Assembly (NCBI RefSeq): GCF_042956465.1
Contig: NZ_JBIBGL010000014.1
Span: 1 to 64,000 of the forward strand
Length of the DNA: 64,000 nt
Direction: 5' to 3'
DNA from: Embleya sp042956465
Lineage (GTDB): Bacteria; Actinomycetota; Actinomycetes; Streptomycetales; Streptomycetaceae
Shown: positions 24,132 through 31,322 of the stretch, one piece after another
Position numbering within the stretch: the first letter of the stretch is position 1
Layout: every line of letters begins with the position of its first letter
Notes under the pieces: model-generated
Told to the model about the DNA's origin: nothing
Database searches by the model: none
What the model saw: only the letters and a program-made list of their open reading frames with translations
Made by a program: the position numbers and the translations under genes

Positions 24132-26021
24132 GTGAGCGAGCAAAGGATCCACCCGACGGTGGCCGCAGTGACGGAGCGCATCGCGCGCCGCAGTGCCGCC
24201 ACGCGTACGGCCTACCTGGAGCGGATCCGGGCGGCGGCCTCCGAGGCTCCCGCACGCGGTCAGCTCGGTTGCGCCAACTTCGCCCACGGCTTCGCCGCCT
24301 GCTCGCCCGGCGAGAAGCTCGCTCTGCGCGGCACCGGCCCCCAGGGCCCGGTCAAGCCGAACGTCGCGATCGTCTCCTCCTACAACGACATGCTCTCCGC
24401 GCACCAGCCGCTGCGCACCTACCCCGAGCAGCTCAAGGCCGCGGTCGCCGAGGCCGGTGGCGTGGCCCAGTTCGCCGGCGGCGTGCCCGCCATGTGCGAC
24501 GGGATCACCCAGGGCCGCGCAGGCATGGAACTCTCCCTGTTCAGCCGCGACGTGGTCGCGATGGCGGCGGCCGTCGCGCTGGCGCACGACATGTTCGACG
24601 GCGCGCTCATGCTCGGCGTGTGCGACAAGATCGTTCCCGGCCTGGTGATCGGTGCCCTGTCCTTCGGGCACCTGCCGACCATCTTCGTGCCGGCCGGCCC
24701 GATGTCCTCGGGTCTGCCCAACAAGGAGAAGGCCCGGGTCCGGCAGCGCTTCGCCGAGGGCAAGGTCTCCCGCGAGGAACTGCTCGACGCCGAGGCCGGC
24801 GCGTACCACGGCATCGGGACCTGCACCTTCTACGGCACCGCGAACACGAACCAGCTGGTCATGGAGGTGCTCGGACTGCACCTGCCGGGCGCCAGCTTCG
24901 TGCACCCGGACCAGCCGCTGCGCAAGGCGCTGACCGACGAGGCGGGCCGCCGGGTCGCGGCCACCACGTCGCTCGGCGACCCGACGTCGCTGGTCCGCGA
25001 GTACACGCCGATCGGCGAGGTGCTCGACGAGAAGGCCTGGGTCAACGCGGTCGTCGCGCTCCTGGCCACCGGCGGCTCGACCAACCACACGCTGCACCTG
25101 GTCGCGATGGCCGCCGCCGCCGGGATCACGCTCACCTGGGACGACTTCGCCGAGCTGTCCACCGCGGTCCCTCTGCTGACCCGGATGTATCCGAACGGTC
25201 CGGCGGACATCAACCACTTCCACGCCGCGGGCGGCACCGCGTTCCTGATCGGCACGCTGCTCGACGGCGGGCTGCTCAACGAGGACGTGCGCACGGTCGC
25301 CGGCGACGGGCTGAACCGCTACCGGCGCGAGCCGCAGCTCACCGAGGACGGCTCGATCGTCTGGGTGGACGGCCCGACCGAGAGCCTGGACCTGGACGTG
25401 CTGCGGCCGTACGACAAGCCGTTCGCGCCCGACGGCGGGCTGCGGATGTTGCACGGCGACCTCGGTCGCGCGGTGATCAAGGTGTCCGCGGTCGACCCGT
25501 CGCACCACGTGGTGACCGCGCCGGCGCGCGTGTTCGACGGGCAGGCCGAGTTCCTGGCCGCGTTCGAGAACAACGAGCTCGACCACGACCTCGTCGCGGT
25601 GCTGCGCTACCAGGGCCCTCGGGCGAACGGCATGCCCGAGCTGCACAAGCTGATCCCCGCGCTCGGCGTGCTCCAGGACCGGGGCCACCACGTGGCGCTG
25701 GTCACCGACGGTCGGCTCTCCGGCGCCTCCGGCAAGATCCCCGCCGCGATCCACTGCACACCCGAGGCGGCGGCCGGCGGCCCGATCGCCAAGGTCCGCG
25801 ACGGCGACATCGTGACCGTGGACGCGGTCGCGGGCACGCTGACCACGCAGGCCGACCTGGCCGGGCGCCAGGTCACCGGAGCGGCTCCGACCGACGCCGA
25901 GTGGGTCGGTACGGGACGCGAACTGTTCACCGCGCTGCGCGCCGGAGTCGGCCCGGCCGACCTGGGCGCCGGTGTGTTCGGCGCGGTCGCGACCGTGGCT
26001 TTCGACGGAGCGAGCGCATGA
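24132..26021 (+). CDS. edd: Phosphogluconate dehydratase
   Basis: 629 residues from GTG 24132 (SEQRIHPTVAAVTERIARRS), which matches the Edd N-terminus; the open frame to 24054 lies over the operator. It dehydrates 6-phosphogluconate to KDPG, the key step of the Entner-Doudoroff pathway, using a 4Fe-4S cluster. Seen: NVAIVSSYNDMLSAHQP, GVPAMCDGITQGR with a cluster-type Cys, IGTCTFYGTANTNQ, TGGSTNHTLHL and LVTDGRLSGASGKIP, all IlvD/Edd family landmarks. Its length and start distinguish Edd from the shorter IlvD. First gene of edd-glk-eda; the stop overlaps the glk start (ATGA). Confidence 0.95.
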   Translation: MSEQRIHPTVAAVTERIARRSAATRTAYLERIRAAASEAPARGQLGCANFAHGFAACSPGEKLALRGTGPQGPVKPNVAIVSSYNDMLSAHQPLRTYPEQLKAAVAEAGGVAQFAGGVPAMCDGITQGRAGMELSLFSRDVVAMAAAVALAHDMFDGALMLGVCDKIVPGLVIGALSFGHLPTIFVPAGPMSSGLPNKEKARVRQRFAEGKVSREELLDAEAGAYHGIGTCTFYGTANTNQLVMEVLGLHLPGASFVHPDQPLRKALTDEAGRRVAATTSLGDPTSLVREYTPIGEVLDEKAWVNAVVALLATGGSTNHTLHLVAMAAAAGITLTWDDFAELSTAVPLLTRMYPNGPADINHFHAAGGTAFLIGTLLDGGLLNEDVRTVAGDGLNRYRREPQLTEDGSIVWVDGPTESLDLDVLRPYDKPFAPDGGLRMLHGDLGRAVIKVSAVDPSHHVVTAPARVFDGQAEFLAAFENNELDHDLVAVLRYQGPRANGMPELHKLIPALGVLQDRGHHVALVTDGRLSGASGKIPAAIHCTPEAAAGGPIAKVRDGDIVTVDAVAGTLTTQADLAGRQVTGAAPTDAEWVGTGRELFTALRAGVGPADLGAGVFGAVATVAFDGASA

Positions 26022-27037
26022 ACCCGACCGTGGCACAGCCGACCCCCGACCGCCCGTGGCTGGTCGCCGACATCGGCGGCACCAACGCGCGCTTCGCCGT
26101 GGTCACCGAGCCGGGCGGGCAACCCGAACGGGTGCTCGGGCTGCGCAGCGAGGACCACGCGGACCTGGCCGCCGCGATCGAGGACTACCTGGACCGTTCC
26201 GGCACGGCCCGACCGGGCGCGATCTGCGCGGCGGTCGCCGGCCCCGTGCACGGCGACCGGTTCCGACTGACCAACGGCGCCTGGGTGTTGTCCATCGCGG
26301 AGACCCGGGTCAAGCTGGGCGTCCCGGACCTGCACCTGATCAACGACTTCGAGGCGCTGGCGCTGTCGCTGCCGCACCTCGCGGGCGACGACCTGATCGT
26401 GGTCGGCGACCGCCTGCCCGACCCGACGCTGCCGATGGCCGTGCTCGGCCCCGGCACCGGACTCGGCGTGGCCGGCCTGGTGCCGATCCCGGGCGGCGGC
26501 TGGGTGCCGCTGCCGGGTGAGGGCGGCCACGTGCTGCTGCGCCCGGCACACGGCCCGGACGCCGCGGCCCTGGAGGTGCTGCGCGACGAGCGCGGCGGCC
26601 TGGGCACGGTGACCGCCGAGCACGTGCTCTCCGGCCCCGGACTGTGCCGCCTGCACCGCTGCACGGCCGCGGTACACGGGGTCCCGGCCGAGGCGCTCAG
26701 CCCGGCGGACATCTCCGCCCGCGCGCTGGACGGCTCGGACGAGGTGTGTGTCGCGACGGTGGAGACGTTCTGCCGACTGCTCGGCACGTTCTCCGGCGGG
26801 GTGGCCCTGACGATGGGCGCTCGCGGTGGCGTCTTCCTGGCCGGCGGCATTCTGCCCCGGATCACGGAGATGTTGCTGAAGAGCGAGTTCCGGATGGGCT
26901 TCGAGACCAACCCGACGATGGCGCCGTACCTGCACCGCATCTCCACCGCGCTCGTGGTGGCCCCGCATCCGGCCCTGCGCGGCGCGTCCGCGTGGCTGGA
27001 CGCGCGCAGCACTCGACTCGTGGAGGTGGCGGCGTGA
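26018..27037 (+). CDS. glk: Glucokinase (proteobacterial-type Glk)
   Basis: 339 residues. It phosphorylates glucose with ATP. Motifs of the Glk (PF02685) family rather than the ROK type common in actinomycetes: VADIGGTNARF at 16-26, LINDFEALALSLP near 108, VLGPGTGLGVAGL near 145, LPGEGGHV near 167 and GVFLAGGI near 273. ROK zinc cysteines are absent. It overlaps edd by four bases and eda by four bases, so the three are translated as one unit. This gene order and type are seen in Entner-Doudoroff operons of Gram-negative bacteria. Confidence 0.93.
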   Translation: MNPTVAQPTPDRPWLVADIGGTNARFAVVTEPGGQPERVLGLRSEDHADLAAAIEDYLDRSGTARPGAICAAVAGPVHGDRFRLTNGAWVLSIAETRVKLGVPDLHLINDFEALALSLPHLAGDDLIVVGDRLPDPTLPMAVLGPGTGLGVAGLVPIPGGGWVPLPGEGGHVLLRPAHGPDAAALEVLRDERGGLGTVTAEHVLSGPGLCRLHRCTAAVHGVPAEALSPADISARALDGSDEVCVATVETFCRLLGTFSGGVALTMGARGGVFLAGGILPRITEMLLKSEFRMGFETNPTMAPYLHRISTALVVAPHPALRGASAWLDARSTRLVEVAA

Positions 27038-27654
27038 GCACGTCCGCTCTGGACCTGGCCCCGGTGATCCCGGTGGTGATCGTGGACGACGTGGAGTCGG
27101 CCGTACCGCTGGCGCGTGCGCTGGTGGCGGGCGGACTGCCGGCCGTCGAGGTCACCCTGCGGACGCCGGCGGCGCTCGGCGCGATCGAGCGGATCGTGGC
27201 CGAGGTCGAGGGTGCGTTCGTGGGCGCCGGTACGGTCCTGACGCCGGATCAGGCGAAGGCGGCGGCCGACGCCGGCGCGCGTTTCCTGGTCACGCCGGGC
27301 TGCACCGAGACGCTGTACGGCGCGCTGGTGGACACCGGGCTGTCCTTCCTGCCCGGGACGTCGACGGTGTCCGAGGTGCTGCGGCTGCGCGAACTCGGGG
27401 TGCGGGAGATGAAGTTCTTCCCGGCCGAGGCCTCGGGCGGTGCGCCGTACCTGAAGTCGCTGGCCTCGCCGGTGCCGGATGTGCGGTTCTGCCCGACGGG
27501 CGGAATCACCCCGGCTTCGGCCCCGACCTACCTGGCGCTGCCGAACGTGGCGTGCGTCGGCGGGTCCTGGATGCTTCCCGCGGACGCGGTCGCCTCGCGC
27601 GACTGGGCGCGGGTGGAAAAGCTCGCTCGCGAAGCCTCGGGGCTGCGCGGGTAA
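27034..27654 (+). CDS. eda: KDPG aldolase (2-keto-3-deoxy-6-phosphogluconate aldolase)
   Basis: 206 residues from GTG 27034, overlapping the glk stop (GTGA). It cleaves KDPG to pyruvate and glyceraldehyde-3-phosphate. Schiff-base Lys127 lies in REMKFFPAEASGG; Glu39 and Arg43 are in VEVTLRT; the phosphate site is PTGGI near 153. Length is normal. It completes the two signature Entner-Doudoroff reactions in this operon; glucose-6-phosphate dehydrogenase and lactonase must be elsewhere. Hairpins follow the stop. Confidence 0.95.
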   Translation: MSTSALDLAPVIPVVIVDDVESAVPLARALVAGGLPAVEVTLRTPAALGAIERIVAEVEGAFVGAGTVLTPDQAKAAADAGARFLVTPGCTETLYGALVDTGLSFLPGTSTVSEVLRLRELGVREMKFFPAEASGGAPYLKSLASPVPDVRFCPTGGITPASAPTYLALPNVACVGGSWMLPADAVASRDWARVEKLAREASGLRG

Positions 27655-27662
27655 TGGATCGT

Positions 27663-27697
27663 CCCCTGGCGCGCTCTGCCCTGAGGTGCGCCAGGGG
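27663..27697 (+). terminator. Hairpin after eda
   Basis: CCCCTGGCGC and GCGCCAGGGG form a perfect 10-bp stem starting nine bases after the eda stop, with a 15-base loop. There is no T-run, so it could stabilise the message end or terminate weakly. Confidence 0.65.
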
Positions 27698-27712
27698 CAC
27701 GGACCGCGGATG

Positions 27713-27770
27713 GTGGGCCGTATGAGGGTTCGGCCCACGAACGAGCAGGTCGTATGAGGGTTCGACCTGC
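27713..27770. ncRNA. Two tandem 26-nt hairpins with identical loops and covarying stems
   Basis: Hairpin A: GTGGGCCG-TATGAGGGTT-CGGCCCAC (27713-27738). Hairpin B: GCAGGTCG-TATGAGGGTT-CGACCTGC (27745-27770). The ten-base loops are the same, the eight-base stems differ but pair perfectly, and a six-base linker joins them. Compensatory change with a fixed loop is the mark of a selected RNA structure. A T-rich terminator follows, so a short transcript (or eda 3' end) carrying two copies of a loop ligand site is plausible. I match it to no RNA family I know. Confidence 0.5.
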
Positions 27771-27786
27771 GGAGACCGCGAATAGG

Positions 27787-27825
27787 GACCCGCTCTTCGG
27801 CGAGGAGAGCGGGTCTCTTCTTTTT
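27787..27825 (+). terminator. Rho-independent terminator
   Basis: GACCCGCTCT and AGAGCGGGTC pair over 10 bp around a nine-base loop, followed by TCTTCTTTTT. This is the clearest intrinsic terminator in the window and ends the transcript carrying the tandem hairpins. Confidence 0.9.
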
Positions 27826-27899
27826 CGGGCGCTTTCGCCGCCGGCTCGCGAGGCACCACTTTCGGGACCCTGACGCGCCTTTCTCGGACGGGCCCGGTC

Positions 27900-28289
27900 T
27901 CAGGCCATCACTCCCGCCGCGCGTGCTGCCACGGTCCGGTCATGGGCGGGTCGCGTGGCGGCGTGCGCGAGTGCGGCTCGCCGTTCGGCCTGTTCCCGGC
28001 CTTCGCGCGTTTCGGCTTCGACGCGCTGCCGGCGCCGTGCGGTGAGTTCTTCCGGTGTCATCAGGTAGGGCGGGACGACGGTTGCCGAGTCCTGCATCGG
28101 CGGGGCATCGTCTGCGGGGGCGGGCGGGGCGAAGTCGCGCCATTGGGGGTGGGTTCGGGGCTTCGGGTTGGTGGGGCGGCTCGGTCGGGGGTGCTGCGGT
28201 TCGGCGGCCCGGGCGTGCCTTCCGGACGGCGTCGACGGGGCGGGCAGTTTGCGGAGCCATCCGAAAATGGCAGCGATAAAGTGGGTCAC
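27900..28289 (-). CDS. Hypothetical protein, Pro/Arg/Ala-rich
   Basis: 129 residues from GTG 28289, with AGGAG thirteen bases upstream of the start. It opens with a short hydrophobic segment (THFIAAIFGWLRKL). A proline-rich region follows, then a charged helix (RRRQRVEAETREGREQAERRAALAH) likely to be a coiled coil. No enzyme motif. It is last in a run of five minus-strand genes that includes a phosphotransferase and tiny proteins, opposite the Scr1-like pair. Function unknown. Confidence 0.65.
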   Translation of the reverse strand: MTHFIAAIFGWLRKLPAPSTPSGRHARAAEPQHPRPSRPTNPKPRTHPQWRDFAPPAPADDAPPMQDSATVVPPYLMTPEELTARRRQRVEAETREGREQAERRAALAHAATRPAHDRTVAARAAGVMA

Positions 28290-28378
28290 GTCGTCAGCTC
28301 CTTTTAAGCTGTCGGCCAATCCCGGGACCGTTCCAGCGGTCGCCGGGGCTTTTTCATGTGTGGGTCACCGCCAAGCCG

Positions 28379-29167
28379 TCACCGTGCGAGTAGCGAAGTC
28401 CACCGTTCGGCCTGGTCGGGCAGGTTCCGCGCGTTCGCTTCCGCCGTTGCGCCGGTGACGAATGCTCGAATACCCGCGTTGCATGTCGCGCGCCATGTCG
28501 GGAACTGTCGCAGCCATGCCCGTGCGGATTCCGGGGTGTGATCGGACCACAACAACAACATGTAGACGTAGGCGAGTTCCGCCCATGCGGGTCCGATGGC
28601 GGACATGCCCCAATCCACGAAGCAGGCGCGTTTGCCGTTCCCGTCGTCTCCGATGAGCACGTTCCAGGGATTCAGGTCGGTGTGCAGCAGGTGGGTTCCG
28701 CCGAGTAGGGAGCGTTCGGCCGGGGTGAGGTGTTCGGCCCATCGTTCGGCGAGTGGTGGCAGTTCGAGCCCGTGTGGTGTGCGGATACGGCCCGCCCGAC
28801 TCAAGGCGTGCGCGAGGGAAGGCAGGTCGGCCCCATTGGGGCTCACGTCGGCGTACCGCCCGGCCACGTGGGAGAACAGGAGCACGTCCCAACCGGGGGG
28901 CGTGAGGTGGGCCAGCATGGTCGGGGCCACGTGTCCGCCGACCGAGGGGGCAACCAACGCTTCCCGTCGTTGATGGGTGACGGCTTTGCCGTTCGTATTC
29001 GGCGTGCCCTTGACGAACACCCGTCGCCCCGGTGCCCGCAGCACGGCCGTGAAGGGTGATGTCAGCCCCTCGGCGAGGGGTTCTGCCGTGTGCACCGGTC
29101 CCGTGACCGACTCGATCTCCGCGCGGACCGTGGCGGGTAGTTCGGTCCATGTCCAGCGGTGTGCCAT
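28379..29167 (-). CDS. Aminoglycoside-phosphotransferase-family protein
   Basis: 262 residues of the APH/choline-kinase fold. Catalytic loop LLHTDLNPWNVLI with Asp164 and Asn169, metal Asp185 in CFVDWGMSA, and a short N-lobe with RVFVKG (likely ATP lysine). Such proteins phosphorylate diverse small molecules; resistance is only one possibility and cannot be assumed. It is single-domain and of ordinary length. Located in a small-gene cluster typical of streptomycete regulatory islets, divergent from the XRE/DUF397 pair. Confidence 0.85.
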   Translation of the reverse strand: MAHRWTWTELPATVRAEIESVTGPVHTAEPLAEGLTSPFTAVLRAPGRRVFVKGTPNTNGKAVTHQRREALVAPSVGGHVAPTMLAHLTPPGWDVLLFSHVAGRYADVSPNGADLPSLAHALSRAGRIRTPHGLELPPLAERWAEHLTPAERSLLGGTHLLHTDLNPWNVLIGDDGNGKRACFVDWGMSAIGPAWAELAYVYMLLLWSDHTPESARAWLRQFPTWRATCNAGIRAFVTGATAEANARNLPDQAERWTSLLAR

Positions 29168-29203
29168 GGATTGCCTTTCGTGTCGGTCACGGGGTCGGGT
29201 GGT

Positions 29204-29320
29204 CTACTTCTTCCTGCGGACCGCCGGGCACTTCCTGCACCTGTCCTCGCCCGACCAGTGCCACCACTCGTGTGAGCAGTTCGCGTTCCCGCCGGTGATC
29301 TCGTACTCGTCGTCCGCCAT
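29204..29320 (-). CDS. 38-residue protein with zinc-ribbon-like Cys/His pattern
   Basis: ATG 29320 has AGAGG ten bases upstream. The sequence MADDEYEITGG then NCSHEWWHWSGEDRCRKCP has Cys15, His17, Cys28 and Cys31 in the spacing of a tiny zinc finger, ending in a basic tail. Function unknown; probably cotranscribed with the phosphotransferase 36 bases downstream. Confidence 0.6.
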   Translation of the reverse strand: MADDEYEITGGNANCSHEWWHWSGEDRCRKCPAVRRKK

Positions 29321-29409
29321 GTGCCCTACCTCTCGTGTCGGTAGTGCTCGGATGGTGCAGAGTCCCGGCCGGTGTTCTTCCCCGAGCATCCGGGCGGGAG
29401 ATGTGGGGG

Positions 29410-29700
29410 TCAGCGCGGCGGCTTGATCCGATACAGCTCGGAGCCCTTCAGCAGGTACGGCATGCCGCCGGGTGGAAGCACCATGACGACCTGGTCGTTG
29501 TCGAGCCCGGTGCAGTCCTCGGCCCGTTCGACCCGTCCGGCGGGGTACATGTCGTGGCCGAGCCCCGGACGCGGGGCAACCCATTCGCCGAGGACGTACC
29601 GCAGGGGCAAGAGGGGTGCACGCGGGGGCAGTTCACGAGCGGTGACGATCGGAACGGCTTCCCCGTCCGCACCGACGACGAAGCCCGCTTCGCGGCTCAC
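29410..29700 (-). CDS. Hypothetical protein
   Basis: 96 residues, from GTG 29700 that overlaps the stop of the preceding gene (GTGA). The sequence has the feel of a small beta-rich protein (GEWVAPRPGLGHDMYPAGRVERAEDC, with NDQVVMVLPPGG). No motif recognised. In a co-translated pair with the 47-residue gene upstream. Confidence 0.6.
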   Translation of the reverse strand: MSREAGFVVGADGEAVPIVTARELPPRAPLLPLRYVLGEWVAPRPGLGHDMYPAGRVERAEDCTGLDNDQVVMVLPPGGMPYLLKGSELYRIKPPR

Positions 29701-29840
29701 GGCAACCGCTCACGAGGAGCGCGCCGAACAACCAGGCGGGGATACCGGGCACGGAGACGGCGGATGATCCACCTCCGAATGGCGTACTGGTCCGGGCTCA
29801 ACGTCCGCATCACATCGGGCGGATGCATCGACCGCGTCAT
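29697..29840 (-). CDS. 47-residue basic protein
   Basis: ATG 29840, with GGGAG about eight bases upstream; stop overlaps the next start. MTRSMHPPDVMRTLSPDQYA is followed by an arginine-rich amphipathic helix (RRWIIRRLRARYPRLVVRR). The high positive charge suggests nucleic-acid or membrane contact. It heads the minus-strand cluster and is divergent from the Scr1-like regulator. Confidence 0.55.
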   Translation of the reverse strand: MTRSMHPPDVMRTLSPDQYAIRRWIIRRLRARYPRLVVRRAPRERLP

Positions 29841-30138
29841 GCCACTCCCTTCGAGACCAGGCACCCCGGCGCCGGGACCACGCGCGATCGAGACCGACGC
29901 CGGGGCGGTTCAGAGCGCGACGAAATAGCCGCAAGGCAGGACACGGCAATTCCCAAGACCACCAGCGTGTACCGGTGTCATCGCACTACGTAGCGTGCAC
30001 CCGCAAGCCCACCAGGTGCAAGTCCCTCACCTTGTAATGCCGCACAGGCTAGGTTCCCCCTCGTTGGCGGGTGCACCTGGCGGCGGGCAGACTGACCGGT
30101 GCCGCGCCCACCGGGGGCACGCAGAAGAAGGGGGACGG

Positions 30139-30996
30139 GTGGCGGTCAACAAGAACCCGACCGTGCGACAGCGGAGACTTGCCCGAACGCTGAAGCAGTA
30201 CCGCGCGGCCGCCGGTATGACGCTGTTGCAAGCGGCGGAAATTCTGGCGTGCTCCGACGCCAAGGTGAGCCGGATCGAGAGCGCGCAATCCGGTGTGCGA
30301 ATTGTTGATCTCCGGTTGCTGCTGGACGCGTACAACGTGCAGGACGCGGCACAGCGTGCCCACTTGGAGGACTTGGCGCGGAACGGGCGTCGGCGTGGAT
30401 GGTGGGATCAATATGAACTGACGCGTACACACGCGGAGTACATCGCTTTGGAATCCGACGCGTCCGATCAGTACAGCGTCGAAACGATACTGATTCCGGG
30501 ACTTCTGCAAACCGAGGACTACACCCGAGCCGTGGTGGAGATCCAGCGGCCCGATGCTGCACCGCATCGAATCGAACTACTGACGAAGGTCCGCCAGGAA
30601 CGTGTATCGGTCCTGACTCGACCCGACCCGCTCAGAGTATGGTCCGTGATCTCCGAATCGGCCTTGCGTCACGTTGTCGGCGGTGCTGCGGTCATGCGTG
30701 CGCAGTTGGAACACCTCGCCGACATGGCGCGCAGGCCCAACGTACACGTGCAGGTTCTGCGCGAGGATTCCGGCATGCACGCTGCGGTGATCGGGTCGTT
30801 CCAGATGTTGCGCTTCCTGGATCCACCCGAAACGGATGTGGCCTACGTGGACAGCCTGAGCGGCACGCTGTATATCGAGGATCCCTCGGAAGTCGCCATC
30901 TACGAAGAACAGTTCCGCACGATCTCGGCTGCGGCGGCTTCTTACGTCGAGTCCATGCAGATAATCAAGCATCACGCAGAGATGAGTACGAGATGA
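30139..30996 (+). CDS. XRE-family regulator with DUF5753 (Scr1-like)
   Basis: 285 residues from GTG 30139, preceded by AAGGGGGA. Residues 10-70 form the helix-turn-helix (LKQYRAAAGMTLLQAAEIL, CSDAKVSRIESAQ). From about 95 on is DUF5753 (SVETILIPGLLQTEDYTRAV, MRAQLEHLADMARRPNVHV, ending YVESMQII), the pattern of the Scr1/WhiJ-like regulators of streptomycetes. These act in pairs with DUF397 proteins in control of development and antibiotics. ATGA overlap with the next gene. Codons are slightly less GC-biased than the surroundings, as usual for these mobile, multi-copy pairs. Confidence 0.92.
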   Translation: MAVNKNPTVRQRRLARTLKQYRAAAGMTLLQAAEILACSDAKVSRIESAQSGVRIVDLRLLLDAYNVQDAAQRAHLEDLARNGRRRGWWDQYELTRTHAEYIALESDASDQYSVETILIPGLLQTEDYTRAVVEIQRPDAAPHRIELLTKVRQERVSVLTRPDPLRVWSVISESALRHVVGGAAVMRAQLEHLADMARRPNVHVQVLREDSGMHAAVIGSFQMLRFLDPPETDVAYVDSLSGTLYIEDPSEVAIYEEQFRTISAAAASYVESMQIIKHHAEMSTR

Positions 30997-31184
30997 ACTC
31001 CGACGTTCGTTCCTTGCAGTGGCGTACATCGTCCTACAGCGCCACCAACGCCGAGTGCGTCGAGGTTGCGCCGTTCAATCTCGCCGTGACTGCCGTCCGC
31101 GACAGCAAGGACCCCGGCCGGGGTCACATTACTGTGCCGCCCGGTTCCTGGAAGGCGCTCTTGGGCGTCACACGGAACGACTAG
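30993..31184 (+). CDS. DUF397-domain protein (Scr2-like partner)
   Basis: 63 residues. QWRTSSYSATNAECVEVAP, VAVRDSKDPGRG-like segment and final WKALLG are the DUF397 signature. DUF397 proteins pair with the XRE-DUF5753 regulator encoded just upstream. ATG 30993 overlaps the upstream stop, so they are made in linked amounts. It acts in the cytosol. Confidence 0.93.
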   Translation: MNSDVRSLQWRTSSYSATNAECVEVAPFNLAVTAVRDSKDPGRGHITVPPGSWKALLGVTRND

Positions 31185-31257
31185 ACCCCGGACGCCTCGG
31201 CACCTTGGCCACGGGCGGCGAAACCCCGGGTGTGGGCTTGTCCTCCGGGAACGCGGT

Positions 31258-31296
31258 GAGGCGCCGCTTCTCGTCGGGGACGAGAGGCGGCGCCTC
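31258..31296. terminator. Bidirectional hairpin terminator
   Basis: GAGGCGCCGC...TCTCGT and ACGAGA...GCGGCGCCTC fold into a long near-perfect stem with a small loop. It lies between the convergent DUF397 and acyl-CoA dehydrogenase genes and can serve both. Confidence 0.8.
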
Positions 31297-31322
31297 GGGG
31301 GGTCCGCTGTGGCGTGGGCCGG

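Noticed and set aside
24269..26017. Plus-strand frame through edd that joins into glk
   Set aside because: Only the glk part is real; the upstream portion is edd read in another frame and gives an Arg-rich low-complexity string.
28379..29167. Calling the phosphotransferase an antibiotic-resistance gene
   Set aside because: The fold is clear but the substrate is not; no diagnostic residues for a known aminoglycoside class.
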